From the NCBI GenBank assembly GCA_016169945.1, contig JADLSH010000249.1:1984001-2048000 (forward strand): a DNA stretch of 64,000 bases, read 5' to 3'. Position numbers and translations under genes: made by a program. The DNA comes from Trachythela sp. YZ-2020. Its lineage: Eukaryota; Cnidaria; Anthozoa; Malacalcyonacea; Clavulariidae. Below the pieces are notes generated by a model, which saw only the letters and a list, made by a program, of their open reading frames with translations, did no database searches and was not told the origin of the DNA. The stretch's first letter is position 1, and each line of letters starts with the position of its first letter. Of this stretch, positions 47,995 to 58,353 are shown piece by piece.

Positions 47995-48235
47995 CACAGG
48001 CAGCCCAGGCAATGACTACTATATACTGACAGTATATTGTCATAAATTGTCTATATATAATGGTTTCAATTTGTAAAAAACTGCTTTTATATATATATAA
48101 CCGAATGTGTATATATATTATATAACCCAAGAACACAGAGTGGAAGTAGAGGACACTAACTGGTACATTTTAACTGCCATTATTTACCAATTCAATACTG
48201 TCAGTATATAGTAGTCATTGCCTGGGCTGCCTGTG
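47995..48235. mobile_element. TIR element, 241 bp, with 7-bp duplication
   Basis: Perfect inverted ends of about 40 bases start CACAGGCAGCCCAGGCAATG. The flank gtcactt is repeated on both sides (47988-47994 and 48236-48242). Confidence 0.85.
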
Positions 48236-48242
48236 GTCACTT

Positions 48243-49090
48243 ATGTCGTATTTATGCACAAAGACGGGTCACCCGACAGGGCGAACTACACACCGAAGTT
48301 TGTCTGTGTAAACGAACTACGCAAATAGTTCATCTTGACGGATGATCAGTCTGTTTGCCGCATTTTATACACTCTCACAGAGTCGAGATGATGGTGACAT
48401 ATATATAATAGTGGTAATGTAGGTATAGTAGAGAACATTCAATGGCACGCGACGGGGGGGAAGACGAGGGGAGAAAAAACGAAGGATTGAAGGAGACAGT
48501 TCTGAGGGCAACGATGATTCTCTTTAATTTCCCACAGAAAAATTATTTGAATACAAATATATACCCACGTATGGTTCGCTCAAACTATTGTAGAGTATTA
48601 TGTTTAAGAGTGATTTGCTTTAATAATATCATATTTGTCTTCAAGTCTTGAAGGCACAATGTTGTTGTTGGAAATATAATATCCCTCATATAGACTGAAG
48701 CATGTCGAATATTTTACAAAGTGCGTGACGAATATTAGTATGATTTTTACGTTTCTCGTTCACATTGCACTTGTTCTTCTCGTATTGTTCACTTCTCCGT
48801 TTAAAACATATTATTTGAATCGAAAATACTGGCAAATGTATAATGTAATGTTGAACTTGGCGGCCTGAATTCATCATGGCGCGCGCGAATTGGTCGACTT
48901 GAAATGGTCTATTTGATGTCGAGTTGTCGACAATATGCTATTTAGTATTCCTTCATCCATTATTCATAACTCAGTCTCGAATTTATGAAATGTAGCCATC
49001 TTGAAAACATTATATGGCAGAGGTTTCCCCACTTTCCTCCTTCCCTTCATTCTTTGCGCGCTCCCCCTATTCTCTCTAAACGTCGTGTAA
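48243..49090. other. Region between TIR elements
   Basis: No gene is recognised; short ORFs on both strands lack known motifs. Confidence 0.4.
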
Positions 49091-49261
49091 AGGTTCGTTT
49101 ACACGCTGCGATTTGTCGGGCCGATTTCAGATGCACGTTAATGATATTTGAAAAATACGTGGCAAACGTCATCTGACAACATCACCAACTGAAAATATTC
49201 GTCATTAACATTCAGCAAAACCTAAAATCGGCCCGACAAATCGCAGCGTGTAAACGTACCT
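49091..49261. mobile_element. TIR element, 171 bp, TAA duplication
   Basis: The left end starts AGGTTCGTTTACACGCTGCG and the right end is its inverse with one mismatch in the first 20 bases, over about 37 bases in all. TAA flanks both sides, as expected for PIF/Harbinger-type elements. LINE copy B starts directly after it. Confidence 0.8.
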
Positions 49262-49304
49262 TAAGACTATCTGGTGTAATAAGACTACTGCTGAAAATGC
49301 TGAG

Positions 49305-51199
49305 TTGCGCGATATTGAGCAAAATCAAACCACCAGTCTAAAACGTCTCGGTGAATGGAAAAAAACGTCGGCCTCGAAGATCAAAGAAAACCAAACATCC
49401 GCTGCATTATCTTTGCACAATAGTTTTGCCACCTTGAATGATGAGGTGGGCGATGGAAATGGACCGGAGATCAACAGTCAAGTATAATTAACCTTGACAT
49501 TAGTCAACAACCCACTCCTGGTCATCAAACAATCGAAGACAGTAACATTTCAATTGGGGATACTGACGGAGGAACCCAAACTGGTCATATAACAGGTCGT
49601 AGGAATCAAAACAAAGAAGAGCCACTTAAAAAGTCACAGGAAGCAAAACAAAGCATAGTCATTATCGGTGACTCTATTGTTAAACACATTAATCCAACTA
49701 AATTGTCTCGAAGAAAGGTGCATAAATTTACTTATCCCGGTAAAACAGCTCCTGAAATAAACAATGAAATTAGCACAATCGATTCAAACCTAACGCCTTC
49801 CCATGTTATTGTTCATGCGGGAACAAACAACATCCCTTCGCAATCTGTGAATGAATGTACTAACGACATTGAAAAACTTATTGTTGGAGTTAAGGAAAAA
49901 TTTCCTAATTCAAAAATTGGTATATCTGGTATCACATCAAGGCAAGACATCGATTCGGCATCAAATATTAAAGAAGTTAACGAGAAGATCAAGACCTTCT
50001 CATTAAAGCATGGCGTTGAATTTATTGATAATTCATCTTTGGACAGAACCTCTCTAAACTCTAGTAAGCTGCACTTGAATTCAAAGGGTACGGCAATTTT
50101 AGCAACACATTTTATCAAGTTTTTCAAAGGTAGTAAATCATCAAGCCAACTGCGAAACCGCTCCAGACGGGATTTTCATACGGGCTCCATGAACCAGCTG
50201 GAGGAACTGTTGAAACTATCGCCTGCCATCAAATTAAACTCATTTAGATTTGGATGCAATCCAGGGTCAGGGTCAATCGCAGAATTTCAGCCCACGGATC
50301 AGCCCACGGATCAGCCCACGGATCAGCCCACAGATAAGGTAGATATTGTTGTATCAGATTTTATAAATAGATTAAATAGTGATAATATATCAGATTCTAT
50401 AAATTTGAATAATCTAAATACAACAAATACGTATAATTTAAGTGTTAACAGCATGAACTTATCAGAAGATCCTTCCATTGATAAAAGACTGCCCACGGTG
50501 GCCGTCGACGCTTCCTCTCTGAGTCTGGAAGGTGTGACCAATAAGGGTCAAGGGTTACTGAATGAAATTTCTAATACTAGAGGTTTTAAAATTGCCGCAC
50601 TGAACATCAATAGTTTACCGGCATATATTGATGAATTAAAGGCTTATATGAGCTCTGGGTGTATAGATATTCTTGCATTTAATGAAACCCGTTTAGATCA
50701 ATCTTTTTCAAATAATTTAGTATCCATACCAGGCTACACTCTAGAAAGAAATGATAGAAACAGAAATGGGGGAGGTGTAGCATTTTATATAAGAGATGTT
50801 ATTAATTATGAACGTATGCATGAACTTGTACAAGATCCACTTGAGTGTCTATGTATCAAGGTCCAAAAACCAAAGTCCAAACCATTTATCGTTGTTACTT
50901 GGTACAGACCTCCATCTACAACAATTGACATTATGAATAACTTTGAGCTATTAATTAAGAAGCAAGAAGTGTTGGACATTGAAGTTAATATTTTAGGTGA
51001 TTTTAACTGTGATGTAAGCGCTTCTCTATATAGCACACATACAAAGCACTTCTTGGACCTTTGCAACTTATATCAGTATCATCAACTTATTAAAGAGCCT
51101 ACTCGGATAACTGAACGCTCATCTACTACAATTGATCTATTTGTTACTAACAATCCAACAATGTTTGTAAAATCTGGTGTTTGCCACATTGGCATTTAA
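49305..51199 (+). pseudogene. LINE B esterase-endonuclease ORF
   Basis: A first piece (49305-49487) joins, after a one-base frame change near 49485, a frame open from about 49490 to 51199. It has I-I-G-D-S (near 49665), H-A-G-T-N-N and L-H-L-N (the third esterase block). Then come three perfect and one partial P-T-D-Q repeats, a low-complexity Asn/Ser linker and the AP endonuclease with N-E-T-R-L-D, G-G-G-V and G-D-F-N. No stop separates esterase and endonuclease. The frame ends at C-H-I-G-I, exactly where S-D-H should follow; that catalytic triad is deleted. Confidence 0.8.
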
Positions 51200-53366
51200 T
51201 GTCCCTAAAAAGGCTCCTGGATTAATTAATAGCAGACAATTTAGATATTTTAACGCTAATTTATTTAGAAATGATCTCAGTTTAGCCCCATGGCATATCA
51301 TTGAGGAATACGAAAATGATTGTCTTGCTTGGGATGCTTGGAAAACTTTATTCCTAAAAATCTCTGATATTCATGCCCCTAAACGGAGTAGGAAAATTCG
51401 GAATAAGTACTCTCCTTGGTTAACCCCAAAACTTAAGAAATTGATGTTTGAGAGGGACAGGTTGAAAAGAATTGCAAGTAAGCATAAAACCGAAGATAAC
51501 TGGTCCAAGTATAGAAATGCACGTAATAAGGTTAATAGATGTATACAAGATGCCAAAGTTTCATATTATCACAACTACTTTAGATACCATTTTGGTAACA
51601 TTAAAAACACTTGGAAGTGTGTGAATGAAATCATGGGTAAAAATTCTAACACCAATGTAATAAGTAGCATTAAAGTTTGTGACTGCAATTACACTTCTCC
51701 AAGTGAGATTAGCAATGCCCTTAATAATAATTTTACTCAAATTGGACACAAATTAGTTAACGATGTTCCTGCTTCTAGCTCTCATTTTGAGGAATTCATT
51801 ACACCTACCGATAAACATTTCTCTATTACAGAGACTAATAATACAATTGTATATAACTGGATTCAATCGATTCCTGTAAATAAATCTACGGATTTGGATG
51901 AGATATCTTGTAGGCTATTAAAGGAAGCTTCGCCAATTGTTTCTTCTTCCTTAACTCATATTATTAATTTATCCATTAGAAGTGGGATTTTTCACATTGA
52001 TTGGAAAGTAGCTAGGGCAATGCCAATTTATAAAGAAGATACCAAATCTAATCCCGATAATTATAGACCAATATCTGTTTTACCGATTGTCAGTAAAATA
52101 ATTGAAAAGATTGTCTTCTCCCAGTTTTACGGATACCTAATTGATAATAATCTACTGGCTAACTCCCAACATGGATTTAGGCCTCTTCACTCGACACTTA
52201 CAACTCTTCTAATATCCACCAATAATTGGTACCAGAATATTGATAAAGGGTTAGTTAATGGAGTTCTACTATTAGACTTAAAAAAGGCTTTTGATACCGT
52301 GAACCACCCAATTTTACTAAATAAGCTAGAGTTGTATCATGGCGTTGATTCTAACTCCATCAATTGGTTTAGATCGTATTTATCAGGTCGCAAACAATGT
52401 ACAAGCATTAATGGCACTCTGTCAAGCATGTTACCTGTTACATGTGGGGTCCCTCAAGGGTCAGTGCTTGGGCCATTACTGTTTCTAATTTATATCAATG
52501 ATCTTCAAGCCTGCCTATCTTCGTCGTCCCTTATGATGTATGCCGATAATACATGTTTAACTGTCAGTTCTAAAGATCCAATTGAATTAGAGCTTAAACT
52601 AAATATCGAACTTAGTAAAGTGCAAACGTGGCTACGAGCTAATAAACTTACTTTGAATGTAAAAAAGACAAAATTCTTAATCCTGGGAAGCCAAGTGAGA
52701 TTAAATAACCTAAATCATCACTTTAACATCCAAATTGATGGACAATCTATTGATAGAATGCATTCTTATAGATATTTGGGACTCGAAATTGACGAATATT
52801 TAAATTGGCAGGTACATGTTGAAACTATTTGTAAAAAAATAAGTGCAAGTTTTGGGGCCTTAAAGCGGATTCGCAACTTTGTGCCCCAAGACATATTGAT
52901 CCTGATGTATAAGGCCTTAGTGTTGCCTTACCTAGACTATTGTAGTGAGGTTTGGGGTTGCCTAGGTAAAACTCTTTCTGACAAGCTCCAAAACCTTCAA
53001 AACAGAGCAAGTAGGATAATAACCTTTTCCGATTATGACGTAAGGTCTGCTGATATCCTACGTGTCCTTGGTTGGGATACTCTTGACCAACGCCGTGCCA
53101 AACAGCTCGCAACTAGTGTTTATAAAGCAGTGAATAACTTATATTCTAGTGAGATCAATACTATTTTTGCACCTACTTCGCAATTTCACTCTCATAATCT
53201 TAGAGGTAGTACCCACAATATTTTCACTCCCAGACCCAGTGCGCAGGCCGGTAAAAGAAGCTTCAGCTACCGTGGAGCTATTATATGGAACCATCTTCCA
53301 GATGAAATGCGAAGTCTGGCTTCAATACAGTCCTTTAAAAATTCACTTTTCAACTTTCAAATTTAA
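51177..53366 (+). pseudogene. LINE B reverse transcriptase ORF, catalytic box changed
   Basis: The frame has N-Y-R-P-I-S-V-L, D-L-K-K-A-F-D, V-P-Q-G-S-V-L-G-P and the C-terminal L-D-Y-C-S-E-V-W-G and I-W-N-H-L-P motifs. The catalytic box reads Y-A-D-N (52539-52550) instead of Y-A-D-D, removing a metal-binding Asp. It overlaps the end of the endonuclease frame by 23 bases because of the deletion there. It would be inactive as a polymerase. Confidence 0.85.
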
Positions 53367-53399
53367 TACTAAGACTGAAAAATAATTGTAAATCTTATA

Positions 53400-53403
<4 letters not shown>

Positions 53404-53492
<89 letters not shown>
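53404..53492. repeat. (TA)n microsatellite, about 44 units
   Basis: Uninterrupted TA repeat between the LINE B end and its inverted partial copy. Confidence 0.95.
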
Positions 53493-53495
<3 letters not shown>

Positions 53496-54423
53496 AGTTT
53501 TACCTAGGCAACCCCAAACCTCACTACAATAGTCTAGGTAAGGCAACACTAAGGCTTTATACATCAGGATCAATATGTCTTGGGGCACAAAGTTGCGAAT
53601 CCGCTTTAAGGCCCCAAAACTTGCACTTATTTTTTTACAAATAGTTTCAACATGTACCTGCCAATTTAAATATTCGTCAATTTCGAGTCCCAAATATCTA
53701 TAAGAATGCATTCTATCAATAGATTGTCCATCAATTTGGATGTTAAAGTGATGATTTAGGTTATTTAATCTCACTTGGCTTCCCAGGATTAAGAATTTTG
53801 TCTTTTTTACATTCAAAGTAAGTTTATTAGCTCGTAGCCACGTTTGCACTTTACTAAGTTCGATATTTAGTTTAAGCTCTAATTCAATTGGATCTTTAGA
53901 ACTGACAGTTAAACATGTATTATCGGCATACATCATAAGGGACGACGAAGATAGGCAGGCTTGAAGATCATTGATATAAATTAGAAACAGTAATGGCCCA
54001 AGCACTGACCCTTGAGGGACCCCACATGTAACAGGTAACATGCTTGACAGAGTGCCATTAATGCTTGTACATTGTTTGCGACCTGATAAATACGATCTAA
54101 ACCAATTGATGGAGTTAGAATCAACGCCATGATACAACTCTAGCTTATTTAGTAAAATTGGGTGGTTCACGGTATCAAAAGCCTTTTTTAAGTCTAATAG
54201 TAGAACTCCATTAACTAACCCTTTATCAATATTCTGGTACCAATTATTGGTGGATATTAGAAGAGTTGTAAGTGTCGAGTGAAGAGGCCTAAATCCATGT
54301 TGGGAGTTAGCCAGTAGATTATTATCAATTAGGTATCCGTAAAACTGGGAGAAGACAATCTTTTCAATTATTTTACTGACAATCGGTAAAACAGATATTG
54401 GTCTATAATTATCGGGATTAGAT
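53493..54423 (-). mobile_element. Inverted partial copy of LINE B (RT segment)
   Basis: This 931-bp segment is the reverse complement of 52046-52976, and every part I compared is identical, including the Y-A-D-N codon change (53919-53921). It has neither the 5' nor the 3' end of the LINE. Its far end joins the hammerhead repeat at 54423 directly. With its partner arm it would form a long hairpin with a loop of about 516 bases. Confidence 0.9.
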
Positions 54424-54462
54424 ATAAATACGAAGTCACTCGCATCTAGACTGCGTTACAAG

Positions 54463-54506
54463 CTGCACTGACGAGCCGTTGAACGGCGAAACATGCATGT
54501 CTGCAG
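54463..54506 (+). ncRNA. Type I hammerhead ribozyme, copy 1
   Basis: Core CTGACGAG ... CGAAAC is present. Stem I is ctgca/tgcag (54463-54467 with 54502-54506). Stem II is ccgt/acgg with a short tga loop (54476-54486). Stem III is the short aca/tgt hairpin with a tgca loop. Predicted cleavage is after the GTC at 54499-54501. Confidence 0.88.
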
Positions 54507-54744
54507 ATTTGACTATATATGCTCCTTCACTTGTGTTGTTGAGCACTCTGTGAGGTTAATTGGTGGCTAATAAGCTATAATGCAAAAGCTCACTTCCCTT
54601 GTGGTCGTTTGAGCACTCTGGCCCCAAGACACTTCACGCATGTCTGGATGCGCATGTGTCTGAGTATTGTACCACATGCGCTTGGTGAGAGCAAGAGTAT
54701 GGTGTATAAATACGAAGTCACTCGCATCTAGACTGCGTTACAAG

Positions 54745-54788
54745 CTGCACTGACGAGCCGTTGAACGGCGAAACATGCATGTCTGCAG
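54745..54788 (+). ncRNA. Type I hammerhead ribozyme, copy 2
   Basis: Identical to copy 1 in core and all three stems; predicted cleavage after 54783. Confidence 0.88.
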
Positions 54789-55026
54789 ATTTGACTATAT
54801 ATGCTCCTTCACTTGTGTTGTTGAGCACTCTGTGAGGTTAATTGGTGGCTAATAAGCTATAATGCAAAAGCTCACTTCCCTTGTGGTCGTTTGAGCACTC
54901 TGGCCCCAAGACACTTCACGCATGTCTGGATGCGCATGTGTCTGAGTATTGTACCACATGCGCTTGGTGAGAGCAAGAGTATGGTGTATAAATACGAAGT
55001 CACTCGCATCTAGACTGCGTTACAAG

Positions 55027-55070
55027 CTGCACTGACGAGCCGTTGAACGGCGAAACATGCATGTCTGCAG
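55027..55070 (+). ncRNA. Type I hammerhead ribozyme, copy 3
   Basis: Identical to copy 1; predicted cleavage after 55065. It lies just before the array ends in TA repeats. Confidence 0.88.
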
Positions 55071-55081
55071 ATTTGACTATA

Positions 55082-55240
55082 TATATATATATATATATAT
55101 GTTAAGTTATTGTTTCATTCTTTTTTTAGCATGGCTCCTTGGAAGAGCACTCGTGTGAAAGGATACCATGCATGTCAGTTAAGTATTTGAATTTTAATAA
55201 AAGCTTCTGATGATGATGATGATGATGATGACTACTAAAA
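55082..55240. repeat. (TA)n followed by possible retroelement tail
   Basis: A second TA run (to 55100) ends the retrozyme array. Then 'tttaataaaagcttc' and (GAT)n to about 55230 look like a LINE or SINE 3' end with trinucleotide tail. Confidence 0.4.
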
Positions 55241-55423
55241 ATGCTCGCAAGCCTCTGCGGAGGAGAGTGTACAATGACAATGTACATATCTTTTAATCAC
55301 GCTGTTATTCATGGCTTATTTAAAACTTGTCAGAAACATAGTCAGATATTAATTCCTAACACAAATTAACTCTGACCGCTGCATTTAATTACAGCGCAAT
55401 AAATCGCTTATAAAGCTACTTTG

Positions 55424-56291
55424 TCCCCGAGCCGGTGCGAAGCGCCGTGCGAGGGTACTAATTCCGCTCGGATATTTACACCCGGGTATGTGAGAACATA
55501 GCTGATTCCAAAGTTGTCCGCCATTATGTCATGGACGAACATGGTTTTCTACTTTATGCGCATGCGCGAGTTTAGGCCGAGAAAAAACTTTTTTCAAATA
55601 TAGTTTTGTTCATTCTTTTGTGCTCATGAGTCGGGAAATAACTCAGACAAAACAAAGATAAATGAACATTTTGTACAGGACTTTCACTTACTAAAGTCAA
55701 CAGGAAAAGAAATCAGTCAAAAGACCGAGAAAGGACAAGGTTTTCGAGTTTTAAAACGCGTAAGTGTCTATTTTGCATACTTGCTTTTGCAGTTTTGCCG
55801 TCAATTGGCATGCACTATAGTTTGTGGTTTTCAAAATGCGTGGTTCATTCTGTGTGGTCAATACAACATTGATTAATCTTAAAAAGTGTTTTAATATTAA
55901 TTCAAATGCGTTATAGAATAAGAAACAACATATTTAATCTCAAAAACTTCATGGTATAAAAATACTGTTCAAAAAACAGTTGAAGTTTTATGGCAATTTT
56001 GAAAGGTTTTCTGAGACCTCTCAGATTAAATTTTAGAGTAAATCAAAGCTAAAAGAGTACGTAATGACATAGCTACTTTATATAGTTGGGCAATTGATAA
56101 TTTTACAGTGAAAAGTGCAAACCTTATCACTATTTTTCCATTTTGTACAAAAAAATAAAATAAATATACGACCGGTTGCGTGTTACCATGGTTACAGTGA
56201 TCAACTCAGTACTTCATGTTACAATAGCTTTTGGGGAGTTTAATTGCTTGGTTCTAATGGGCGAGGGGGTTCTGCATGAATGTATTTCTAG
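55424..56291 (+). mobile_element. Helitron-like non-autonomous element with known empty site
   Basis: The 868-bp insertion begins TCCCCGAGCC and ends TTTCTAG. The duplicated locus at 59561-59610 lacks it and reads 'ctactttgttataatatac' across the site. The TC...CTAG ends and no target duplication beyond a possible single T fit Helitron-type insertion, though the host site is G|T rather than the usual A|T. No Rep/helicase ORF is present. Confidence 0.6.
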
Positions 56292-56325
56292 TTATAATAT
56301 ACTTTAAAATTCCGTTTGTACATAC

Positions 56326-56416
56326 CTTTATCCGGCATTGTCGCGCTGAAATTGACAGAAATCTGTAGTAAAATGATAAACAATACAGCAATAATATGCC
56401 ATCTATACAGACACAT
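56326..56416 (-). CDS. Receptor B exon 1: signal peptide (copy 1)
   Basis: The ATG at 56416 starts 30 codons plus one base ending GATAAAG|GTATGT. The protein M-C-L-Y-R-W followed by I-I-A-V-L-F-I-I-L-L is a textbook signal peptide. The leftover G joins the GA at 45888 to give a Gly codon and then N-S-D-G-C. No long ORF shows it because it is a short first exon. Splicing to 45888 would need an intron of about 10 kb. Confidence 0.7.
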
Positions 56417-56898
56417 CTTTATTCTATAAACACTTCAATTATATAAGCCTTTATGATATATAGATAGTTTATAATTTCGCTTCGCTGCGATACATCCAAG
56501 TTCGTTCGATCTCGAAAATGTCGCCGAATTTAATAGAAATTGTGATAATACACTTTCAACCCCGCATCATCCGGTTTCGAAACAGGAAAAATTTCGTGCT
56601 GGTGGGAGTGCCTCTTATTATTTGAAATTCTTGAATAGAATCCAGATACAATAAGTTGAGTCGGGTACTGAACTTCGGTCCAAAAAATAATTATTACACG
56701 CTGTTGAGCCCAAACTCCCAGCGTGGTCGGCAGCTTTTAGAACGCGCGCATTTACTTCGGTTAGAGAAATTCCAGAAATTCTTGATGTTAGTCGATTTAA
56801 GCGTTCGGTTTAATTTTTAAAATGCTATAGGTGATCTGCTAATCAAAATATAACTACCTAAAAAATAAGCAAGCTAGTGTAAAACTAGAAGTACGATA
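56417..56898 (-). promoter_or_regulatory. Probable 5' flank of receptor B (copy 1)
   Basis: The sequence upstream of the ATG on the minus strand is duplicated at 59729-60217 with almost no change. No TATA box could be assigned. It should hold the promoter if this exon is used. Confidence 0.35.
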
Positions 56899-57448
56899 TG
56901 TTTCCCTAACGAAAATTTCACATATGATTTCACATGAGAAAATGCCTTTTCATGTGAATTCTTCGTATGTGAAATAAATTTTCACATAATTAGTAAGTAA
57001 GTAAGTGGGGGTGTGCTAATCATCCTTACTTGCAGCTGAGAGCTGAGTGAATTACGAAGGACGCAGCTCGACTTGATCGAGTCGAAGGCTTATTAAAGGC
57101 GCCTCTGGCTGCCACCGTATGACTCATGCCTGATCAGCGAGCACAGCTGCGATCGAAGGGTTAGTCTGGGGCTTATCCAAACCCACCCTGTCAACATTCC
57201 CTGTGGGAGGAAACCGGACAGCCGGGAGAAAACCCACGATTTCCGGTAGAGTGTTGACTGACTCTTTCACAAAAGTAAATCGAACCCACGAGAATCAAAC
57301 CCACTATCTCAGAGGTGAAAGGCGCTTGCCCTGGCGATTGCGAAACTGAAATTTCATGGGTGAAATTCTCAATTTCCCATATAAATTTTGGGTGGAAATG
57401 GACTATTTCACATGTGAATTGATATGTGAAGTTTCCATCAGGAAACTA
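56899..57448. mobile_element. TIR element carrying a SINE (copy 1)
   Basis: The ends are close to GTTTCCCTAACGAAAATTTC and, inverted, GTTTCCTGATGGAAACTTC, with 'ttcacatgtgaa' palindromes inside. The interior (about 57000-57340) contains a tRNA-like B box 'gggttcgattc' type sequence on the minus strand and the 'gggaggaaaccgga' block common in animal SINEs. Confidence 0.55.
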
Positions 57449-57545
57449 CCACCGTATCTATACTGGGTAGCTCTATCAGTTCTATACGTCCAAAATTTAG
57501 CATCCACGTAAGTTTGGTATTTTTAATTTAAACGTTGTCTAGCAA

Positions 57546-58353
57546 CAGGCATAAACATGCATTAACAGATTAGGTATATTAAATATTGAATTGAAAATAA
57601 GATTATAAAATAGGCCCTTTGCATAACATGAACGTCACAGTCACAATCCAGAAGATGTCTGCTATGGTATCACGACTAACATTGTCGACGTATAACTTTT
57701 TTCCCATGAAGTTTCGCATATAATAATTGACCTTTCTAACACTATGCGACCAGGCCTTCTCCGCCATTTTTGGGAGGCAAACAGTACAGCAACAGAGGAT
57801 GACAACAAGTAAAGGAGTGATTTGGCGAAGAAAATAGTACTTATAAATAATAGAACTGTGTGTTACTTCACTAAATTAACTAATTGGCTTGTGACCGTCA
57901 CTCCCTCCGTGCGTTTCGCCACCCAAAAATGGCGGACAATGTCTGGTCGCATGGTTTGAGAAACGCTAACTATAAGCTAAATAATCACCTTTAGGGTTTA
58001 ATTATTAACATTTGATAAAAATATCTATTTTTTAAATTAACAAAATCAATGTTTTCGTGAAAATTTTAAATATTTTTCATTAGCTATTGGTGTCAACAAA
58101 CTTATACAGTTAATGAAAATGACGGTTTTGTCAAACGTCATTGTTCAGATACAGGCAGGGATTGTTGAAAGGGATTTCATAGTCAGGTAATATCTTATTC
58201 TTCTCAGCAGCTATAATTTTCTTTAAATTTGCTAATAATATAGCCCTAAAAGCAACACTGCTTTATATTCAGCTATTATACTAAAATGGGTTGTAAATTT
58301 TCTTGACAATTTTTGATATATGATATTATATAGTCTTTCGGACCAACCCTGGA
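57546..58353. repeat. Segmental duplication block D1, copy 1
   Basis: It matches 63196-64000. It includes a TIR pair around 'tgcgaccaggcc' and 'ggtcgcat' (about 57740-57958) with 'cgccatttttggg' inverted repeats, likely a MITE that predates the duplication. The block leads into the Calx-beta exon. Confidence 0.8.

Larger units (their letters stand above)
49264..53396 (+). mobile_element. CR1-like LINE copy B, long, with disabled enzymes
   Basis: This plus-strand copy carries an ORF1-like start, SGNH esterase, AP endonuclease and reverse transcriptase and runs into a (TA)n tract. It differs from copies A and C in its 3' UTR. It is broken by a frameshift near 49485 and a deletion near 51195. 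The 5' limit is set by the neighbouring TIR element and is approximate. Confidence 0.85.
54423..55081 (+). repeat. Tandem 282-bp repeat with hammerhead ribozymes (retrozyme-like)
   Basis: The period is exactly 282 bp (starts of 'tataaatacg' at 54423, 54705, 54987). The array has about 2.3 units and ends in a (TA)n run. Each unit has one type I hammerhead motif, so an RNA made from the plus strand would cut itself into 282-nt monomers (54502-54783 and 54784-55065). No ORF is present. This matches the layout of small animal retrozymes, which are non-coding, ribozyme-bearing tandem retroelements that yield circular RNAs. A TATAAATA box in each unit could help transcription. Confidence 0.85.
55381..57545. 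repeat. Segmental duplication block D2, copy 1
   Basis: 55381-55423 and 56292-57545 match 59561-60880. The difference is one insertion, the Helitron-like element at 55424-56291. Confidence 0.85.

Noticed and set aside
54423..55081. CRISPR array or ordinary satellite
   Set aside because: Whole 282-bp units repeat without unique spacers, and each carries a complete hammerhead motif.
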